NCBI GenBank assembly: GCA_013176395.1
Contig: JABMLP010000009.1
Span: 744,001-808,000, forward strand
Direction of reading: 5' to 3'
DNA: 64,000 nt
Origin: Venturia oleaginea
Taxonomy: Eukaryota > Ascomycota > Dothideomycetes > Venturiales > Venturiaceae
The number at the start of each line of letters is the position of its first letter. Positions within the stretch are counted from its first letter, which is position 1. A program made the translations under genes and the position numbers. Under the pieces are notes generated by a model. It was not told where the DNA came from and did not search any database. It saw only the letters and a list, made by a program, of their open reading frames with translations. Below are positions 57,975-64,000 of this stretch, one piece after another.

Positions 57975-59480
57975 TCATTTCGCAGGTCGAACACTTTGCA
58001 AATTATGAAATATGTCTTTGGGATCAACCGCCTTCTTGATCTGCCTCAGCCTGGGCAAATTGTCACCCCAGTATCCCACTTGCGCATCTTCCAATGTCAT
58101 CGCTGGATCGACATATCCGGCATATGCACCCAAAGTATGATTTCTCATATTCCCAGTTAAGACATCATTCATCCCGTTGATGAAATCTCTTGTTTTTTCC
58201 TTGACCTTGATACCCGTATTGACACCATAAGACTGGAAATAGAAAAGGGCATCGCGATGACCGTATGCAGTTGCGTTGGCGGGAACATCATTTGTAGCCC
58301 CGCCTTCAAGGTCGAAGATGCCGAACCAAACCAAGGTACCTTTGTCAGCTTGATCCACGTATTCGAAGAACCGGTCGATACCCTCGGCTGGAATGAGGTC
58401 CTTGGGTGTAAAGGCAATGGATTTGGAGTAGAAAGGTGATGATATTCCGCCACCGATCTGAAGTCCTACGTCTTCTGCCCAGTGACCTACGAGACCAGCC
58501 CAATCGTTGAAGACGGAGACTTTGCGGGACGAGATGTTAGGGAAGACGGATGTCAAATTCAAAGCATTAAATTCGTCTTGAGTGCCAAAGAAGGTGCCGG
58601 ATATTATCATGCCTAGTTCTGAGAGGACAACTTGTGAGGCCAACTTCCTGCTGAGCCCTGAGTCTGAGATCATTGACTGCCATTTCTTGAATCGCTCAGC
58701 CTGGTTGTAGTGTGGTAGTCCACTGACGCCAAAGGAGTATTGAACCGCTTCGCCGGGGGTTGGGTGGGTGGTAACCTTGAACTCAGTGATGATGCCAAAC
58801 GAAGCTCCGGCACCTTTCATAGCCCAAAAGACGTCCTTGTTTTGGGTGGGGGAAGCAGTGACTATGCTCGAGTTGGCGAGGACGACGGTAACCTCCTGGA
58901 CGTGGTCGAGTGCCGATCCCCACAGTCTACTCACTGGACCTAGGCCGCCTATCGTAGCATGTCCTCCTATTCCAACCTGCGGGCAGGTACCATGAGCCAT
59001 CGCTCTTTCACCATTTTCAAGGAGCTTCTTTGTAACGTCGCCGAGTAGGTGTCCCGCTCCGAGCGTGGCGATCCAGGTTTCATGGTTCATAGAGAACTGT
59101 CTGAAGTGTTTTAGATCAACGACGATCGTGTTGTCGTCTCCGTTGCCGGTTCCTACATTCTCGTTAGTTGGATTCAAGTCCGTCGAGTTTTCTCCAGCTT
59201 CGCCAGACTGAACAGGAGGAAACGTACCGAAGTTTCCATACGAATGTCCGCCACTCCTCGCCTGAACTTTCGCGTCATGATCTGCTGCACATTGTACGAT
59301 TGTGGCGACCTCTTCGTTAGTTTCCGGGTAAGTTACTGCAATCGGATGAACATGAATGTCGAGATTGTACGGTTTGACATCCGTCAGTTGGTAGAAAGGT
59401 TTGCTTGGGAAGGCGAGGTTTCCTGGACCAACAGCACTAGTCAAGCAATCGGGCAACACTGAGGATTGGCCTTGACCCAT
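57975..59480 (-). CDS. FAD-linked oxidase of the berberine-bridge/glucooligosaccharide-oxidase type
   Basis: Intronless, 501 aa. The FAD_binding_4 domain begins near residue 48 (AVTYPETNEEVATIVQCAAD). His79 in RSGGHSYG and Cys166 in GTCPQVGIGGHATIGG occupy the two positions used for bicovalent FAD attachment in this family. The C-terminal BBE motif is YWGDNLPRLRQIKKAVDPKD. Relatives oxidise sugars or alkaloid-like substrates and make H2O2. An insert of about 25 residues rich in Asn/Gly/Asp (positions 91-116) separates the two FAD ligands. No signal peptide is seen. The start MGQGQSS matches a weak N-myristoylation pattern. The substrate is unknown. Confidence 0.92.
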   Translation of the reverse strand: MGQGQSSVLPDCLTSAVGPGNLAFPSKPFYQLTDVKPYNLDIHVHPIAVTYPETNEEVATIVQCAADHDAKVQARSGGHSYGNFGTFPPVQSGEAGENSTDLNPTNENVGTGNGDDNTIVVDLKHFRQFSMNHETWIATLGAGHLLGDVTKKLLENGERAMAHGTCPQVGIGGHATIGGLGPVSRLWGSALDHVQEVTVVLANSSIVTASPTQNKDVFWAMKGAGASFGIITEFKVTTHPTPGEAVQYSFGVSGLPHYNQAERFKKWQSMISDSGLSRKLASQVVLSELGMIISGTFFGTQDEFNALNLTSVFPNISSRKVSVFNDWAGLVGHWAEDVGLQIGGGISSPFYSKSIAFTPKDLIPAEGIDRFFEYVDQADKGTLVWFGIFDLEGGATNDVPANATAYGHRDALFYFQSYGVNTGIKVKEKTRDFINGMNDVLTGNMRNHTLGAYAGYVDPAMTLEDAQVGYWGDNLPRLRQIKKAVDPKDIFHNLQSVRPAK

Positions 59481-60362
59481 GGCTGTATTTGATTTCGATT
59501 TCGAGAGATAAAACAGAAGAATGAGTATGTGTACAGTGAGCGAGGCAGCTCGCGAGAAGACGTCGCTTCAACAATTCAATGAGTGACAGAAAGTGAGATT
59601 TATAAGTGAGATATTGGAACGGTTGATTTGAAACTAGAATTGAGGGCAATAATACCAGCGTTGGCCGTTGATGAACCACTGCTGGAAGAGCGGATCTAAC
59701 ACCATGACATTAGATAGAGCAGTCAACACATGTTCAATATAATGCGGCCCAGCAGCTGACGATACGCCTCGGAGGAATGAGAGGGCTGCTATCCGTATGG
59801 CTTGCTTGCTCGATGCAATACTATGAGTTGAATGATGGAAACAAATGGATTGAGTTGAGTAACGGGTTCCATTCATAAAGTCAAGAGGAAGTAGGCTCAT
59901 TCGCCGACACGCTAGATTCTGTGACGTGTTGTTTCCTTGACAGAAGCGAGACATTGTCATGTCATACACAATGTGCAAAAGTATTCATTGGGATATCAAA
60001 GATGGATGAAGACGAGGTTTGTTGTTTTCGGTTACAGCCAATAGCAGAGCGGAAGGTAAACATCCGTCACGGTCTCGGCTTCGCTTCCTTCAGCTTGCTC
60101 CTAACCTCAACCTCGTGAGGATACACTGTTCTTTACCAGTACAATTTTCTTGCCATTGTTCATCCGTACAGTACTGAATGCCACCACTATGGGGACCAGC
60201 ATATCATATCCGTCTCAATCGATGCCGTCAAGCTACCCTCACCACTACTAGGCGTCGTCGTATCCTTCGAAGATCAGGGTTTCCTAGACCAAGATCGATT
60301 TGAGCATCACCAAATATTCTTGATATCTTCGCCACTCGCCAATCCCATTCCTACAGCTTCTA
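59481..60362. other. 880-bp stretch upstream of the FAD oxidase
   Basis: Promoter side of the oxidase. Open frames on both strands are short and without motifs. Confidence 0.4.
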
Positions 60363-60786
60363 TCAAGAGGCCCTCCACCGTTTTTCATCTTTCTTCACCC
60401 TGCGCCTAGCCACAAGCTCCTCTGCCAGATCCGCTAGGGTCGTAAGCTCCTTGTAATTGCGAACGAGATAATGAAGAGAATTGGGGAATCTTTGTCTGAT
60501 CCCTAGTCTTCTGATTCGGATTCGGACTCAGACAGATCTGCGTCGAGATCATCATCGCCCCAGCCTCCGTCGTCTTGGGCAGCTCTAGCATCGCCAGATA
60601 ATTCTTCTTCTTCATCTCCGATGTGGAATCGTATGGAGTCATCTGTCGTGGCCTAGATCGTTTCTTGGGTAGCTCAAGTGCCTTGTCATCATAGTCAGCA
60701 GCCTCCAAGATTTTCTCGCTTGCCTTGAGAGAAATATCTTCGAAGGGGCCACGATCGTGGGGTTCGGCACAAGGGTCGTGAGACAT
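60363..60786 (-). pseudogene. Frameshifted relic of an unknown protein
   Basis: Three minus-strand frames in succession look coding: from ATG 60786 (RGPFEDISLKASEKILEAAD, ALELPKKRSRPRQ), then an acidic segment in another frame (IGDEEEELSGDARAAQDDGG, ending ESESESED), then a third frame ending at TGA 60363 (RQRFPNSLHYLVRNYKELTT, AEELVARRRVKKDEKRWRAS). They could be one gene with two frameshifts or, less likely, spliced exons. The family is not recognised. Confidence 0.4.
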
Positions 60787-60968
60787 TACTCCAAGGTACC
60801 GTTTATAGGAAGTTGGTTGTCACTTGGGGATATGTTGGGACTGGATTCCAGACTCAAAGTGACAGAAGATATGTGAAGGTGGTGATAGCGTTAGGACGTA
60901 CCTCTCTCTTGTAGGACGGCTATCGCGGTGTCGGGCTATCATAACTTCATGCGACTGATACGTAAATT

Positions 60969-61212
60969 AGCTCGTCTGTTAGACTTCTACTAGTACATCA
61001 GCCCAAATCTCGACGTTGATACCTATACGCTTACCATTATTCCAAGAGTGTCGAGCACAATGGATCCGTAAGCTATACGGGAAAATCGCAAGCTCGTCTA
61101 TTAAACTTCTACTTATACGTCAATCCATATCTCGATGTCCATACCAAGGCGCTTACCCTTTTCCACGAGCATCAAACAAAATGGATCCGCGAGCTTTGCA
61201 GAAAATTCGTAC
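60969..61212. repeat. Imperfect 122-bp tandem duplication
   Basis: AGCTCGTCTGTTAGACTTCT (60969) recurs as AGCTCGTCTATTAAACTTCT (61091). Both continue through ATCTCGA(C/T)GT, ACGCTTACC/GCGCTTACC, ATGGATCCG and a final GAAAAT segment. Most differences are transitions, in line with RIP-like decay after duplication. Confidence 0.8.
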
Positions 61213-62240
61213 GCGCATGAAAGAGGCCCTCGCAGAAAGCAATGCACGACTCTTGGAGGTTATAAAGGATATCGGATTGTAGGGACGTATATCCTCGCGC
61301 TCTCCCTTGGCCTGCGTGGAATCCTGGACAAAACAATACAAGATGGCCCTGGAGATCCTGATTTCCACACCACGATTATTAAAAGAAGCCATCCTAATGG
61401 TAAAATATTATCCGCCGTAAGTTACCTAATACTAAGGGAAAATAGAGGGCGGTTTATCAACTCTTATAAAGATCTAGAAAACCTAACGATGCGCCCGTAT
61501 AAATATTTATAGTAGTATACCAATAAAAAAGGCGAACTACTGACCGCTACCGAGTACGACAAAGGCTTAAGAGATGTTTGTCTTCCTATATCTTCTCTAC
61601 CCTTCGGAAGTTTAGGAATTGCTTACGGCGGAAAGGGTAGAGGTATATTAGCCTATAAAAGAGAAATATCTTCAAATTATAGGTAATAAGGCTAGAAATA
61701 GAAGTTAGTACTTATCGCGAGCATAGTAGATAGGATACCCGCTTTAGTAATCCAATCGCCTATGTTATATATACTACTATATACCCAGCCAGAAAGCGAC
61801 AATATAAAAGGCACGACAGTTCTATACATAATTTAGGTAACCTACTCGACATCGCGTTTATAGAGTCGGGTTACCGGAGAGGAATGATGCCGGTGTTTAA
61901 TATATAGGATAAGAGGTAGGCTCGGCTAGCGGAAAGTATCTTCTCGACGTTGGCATCTTTATATGTGGACACTAGAGGTTCAAATGTTGTGCCTGGAGGG
62001 AAGACACAGGGTGCGAGTTATATAACCAGCAATCCAAAACGATTCTGGCCGTCCATGCTTTCATCGGATGATTCCCAAGACTTCTCAAGCCCACCCAGCC
62101 CAGACAACAGTGTGGGGATACCAAGGGCGTATTCGCTGGTGTTTGGAGTTAGATCGCCCCTTGATACCCATTCTGGCTGTCCACAAAGCCTCCATTGCCA
62201 TCGACAGCTGATGTCCGGAGGCTTTTCTTCTAAGGATACC
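61213..62240. other. AT-rich degraded stretch
   Basis: From about 61380 to 61930 the sequence is rich in TATA, TAATA and AGGTA words and poor in CpA-derived codons, with stops in all frames. This is the texture of RIP-mutated repeats. A possible retroelement origin cannot be confirmed. 61950-62240 has open frames on both strands without a known motif. Confidence 0.4.
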
Positions 62241-64000
62241 TTCCGCATCCTTTCACCACTTCCCGAAAAGAGTCCTAGACCCTTCAGTCCATGTCCATTC
62301 GGTCCTCATCTTCCTTGCCATCGCCCTCGAATGGATATCAATCCTCACAGAATAGCCAATTCTCAAATCCGACATCGTCTGTGGGAATGCCATCAAGCAA
62401 ATCCACCTCCTATGCTGAAGTATCCTTCTCCCTACCGCGTGCGGCAGTGTTATCGGCCAGACTGGGCTGGGATTCTGGAGCCCGAGACTGCTGTGGCGGT
62501 ACACCTTTAGGTTGGCAAGTCTGCTGAGCTTGGAATGTAGACAGATTATGTAGCACTCGTATGAAAGAACGGCGATGTTCGAAAGCTGCCTTTCGAAGCT
62601 CCGGCATTGCGTCTCTCGTCAGAATATCAAATTCCGCGTAAGATGTAGTAGCACGCATTTGCGAAGAAACCCAACGCCGGTGGATCTCTGCGGCATCTTG
62701 TGGCGAAGATGCTTGCTGAGGAGCACTTTGAGTAGCTTTAGGAGTAGATCGGCTGTCTTTTTTGATCGAAGCATTAGAGCCGTCGGGAGTGTTCAGAGCA
62801 TCACCGCTGCTGGCATTGGGAAGAGCATGAGAAGCCTGGGTGTTAGGGAACTCTTCCGCTGGCTCTTTGAGGGCTTGCAATGTCGCCTCTCTCATCTCTT
62901 GTGCTTCGGCTGCAGGAGTATTGCAACCACTCTTCTTATTTAGTCCCTTCTCCACCTCGATCGATGGCTTGGGGGCCCGGGATTTTTGACGGAGAGATGC
63001 TATCTTGAGTTTGGATATGTCTCTTGCTGGCGGCAGAGTACCCGGGTTGTAATAGTCTTCACCTTCCTCGTTGAAGTCATCGCTTTCATCGCCAGAGTCT
63101 ACGAGATGGCCTTGCCTATAGTCGTGAAACAAGTCGGGATCATTAACTATTCTTGCAATTTTAGATGCCTTCAACCTCTCATCTTCCTCCTTGGCTTGCT
63201 GAGCGAGATCTTGTGACCATCCTGGAACATGTCATCATTTCCCATAGGTTCCAGGTCTTGAGTGGCCTCGGCAACCAACTCGCTATCTCGGCTGTCCATA
63301 TTTTCCTGGTTAGGCGTGGAAAGAGAGGGCTTTCGCCAGTCGAAGGTTCTTGTCCAGCAAGTTGGACCATGGAATTTGAAGACGAATTCGTGACGGCCAT
63401 GTGTTTGGCATTGTGCGAGTTCGATAGCTGGAGTTTCCGAGCTCCGCGACGGAGAGGTGCTATCTTGCGTGCGGAGATGTCCGCTGCTGGTGGTGTTTGG
63501 TTGATCGCTGTTGATGCATCTTCCGCTCCACATTTCTGGGACCTGGCTGCAGGCTGCCCTTGCTGAGCTGGTAAAGTTTGCTGAGTTTGTAGGCCTTGAA
63601 GGGAATGTCGGTATTCTAAGACTTGTCATCGAAGGTCGAAATCCGTCACAAAACCTAAGAGAACGTCGAGCTCCTCGTCAGAGATATTGCCGCGAATATC
63701 CTGGTTGAGCCAGCACTGCACGATATGGGCAGAGGCTTCCGGCGTTTGAGCGTTCGAGCTGATGAGCAGCATTGCCAGGGGCTGGCGTTCAGGCTCCGGA
63801 GTCATTCCAGAGGAACGAGGCTGAGAATAGACGGTTGGTTGCTCGTAACCTGGGAATAAGTAATTGTTTCCGGTATTGGACACAAATTCCATGCAACCCG
63901 CCAAGGCATCGGCGAGTAAAATTGTCTCTTCCACATTTTCATCTTCATCTTCATCCACTGTCCTGTTTTTCTTCGTGTTCCTCTCCTCATCGGTCGCGCC
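62241..64000 (-). pseudogene. Degraded, internally duplicated protein-like sequence running off the right edge
   Basis: The minus strand shows successive coding-like blocks in shifting frames: 63992-63626 (acidic DEDEDENVEE, then LADALAGCMEFVSNTGNNYL, stop at 63626), a block at about 63600-63180 in mixed frames, 63174-62410 (SKIARIVNDPDLFHDYRQGH, ARDISKLKIASLRQKSRAP, Gln/Ser-rich), then in the same frame past TAG and TGA stops a final EVDLLDGIPTDDVGFENWLF. A segment at 62988-63034 matches 63448-63494 at 37 of 47 positions, so part is duplicated. The family is unknown. The 5' part lies beyond the window. It could be a real multi-exon gene at the 5' side, but the in-frame stops favour a pseudogene. 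Confidence 0.45.

Noticed and set aside
61950..62510. 186-codon plus-strand frame
   Set aside because: It is opposite a minus-strand relic whose blocks read better (for example EVDLLDGIPTDDVGFENWLF), and it has no recognised motif.

Overview
The window is nuclear DNA of a filamentous ascomycete (Pezizomycotina; Helotiales or another leotiomycete is my best guess, from gene content only). The evidence is: genes on both strands separated by 0.2-2 kb; 43-90 nt introns with GT..AG borders and CTAAC/CTGAC-like branch sites; fungal families such as DHAD/ILV3, PFS2, Ecl1, SWC2/VPS72, an RRM-PUF protein and EFM3; pogo/Fot1 and Tc1 transposons; and pseudogenes whose stops look like CpA-to-TpA changes (RIP-like). 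Splice junctions were placed by hand from reading frame, phase and family similarity. No alignment or database search was run.

Layout. 1-1,030: an internally deleted pogo element with one open frame. 1,093-2,958 (-): ILV3. 4,840-7,251 (-): 803-aa protein of unknown function. 7.3-11.8 kb: gene-poor, with two relics (a possible transcription-factor tail and a DUF1479 pseudogene). 11,832-17,942 (+): seven-exon Trm732/THADA homologue. 18.6 kb: a possible small membrane protein. 19,019-20,702 (-): GH43 1,3-beta-galactosidase. 21,051-22,100 (+): DUF1295 membrane protein. 23,417-24,790 (+): a 458-codon pseudogene broken only by TAA/TAG. 25.2 kb: a perfect 14-bp minisatellite. 26.4-30.2 kb: an MFS carrier (last helix cut off by TAG) divergent from an intact amidase. 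30,909-32,512 (+): secreted carboxylesterase. 33,349-34,298 (-): enoyl-CoA hydratase ending in SKL. 34,749-36,443 (-): DGAT1-type acyltransferase. 37,326-39,498 (+): PFS2. 40,626-41,156 (-) and 41,335-42,978 (+): RPS24 and the eEF2 lysine methyltransferase EFM3, divergent from a 178-bp promoter. 44,641-45,825 (+): Ecl1-family protein. 47,364-49,139 (-): SWC2. 50,634-54,215 (+): RRM-PUF protein. 55,476-57,931: a Tc1 element nested in the terminal repeat of a deleted pogo element. 57,975-59,480 (-): FAD oxidase. 60.4-64 kb: AT-rich, duplicated and degraded sequence.

Functional themes. Several genes serve RNA and translation: Trm732 (tRNA position-32 methylation), PFS2 (mRNA 3' ends), RPS24, EFM3 (eEF2 methylation) and the PUF protein. 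A lipid pair lies side by side (probably peroxisomal hydratase, and DGAT1). The MFS/amidase pair suggests uptake and hydrolysis of a nitrogenous amide, although the carrier now looks damaged.

The least expected signal is a family of roughly 60-90 bp palindromes (an ATCGATATCGAT outer arm and a TTTCTGGCAA/TTGCCAGAAA inner arm). There are four clear copies and one weak one. Two lie inside introns of the Trm732 gene. Other notable signals are the nested transposons, the in-frame catalytic-domain deletion of a pogo transposase, pseudogenes with RIP-type stops, and GC-AG introns.
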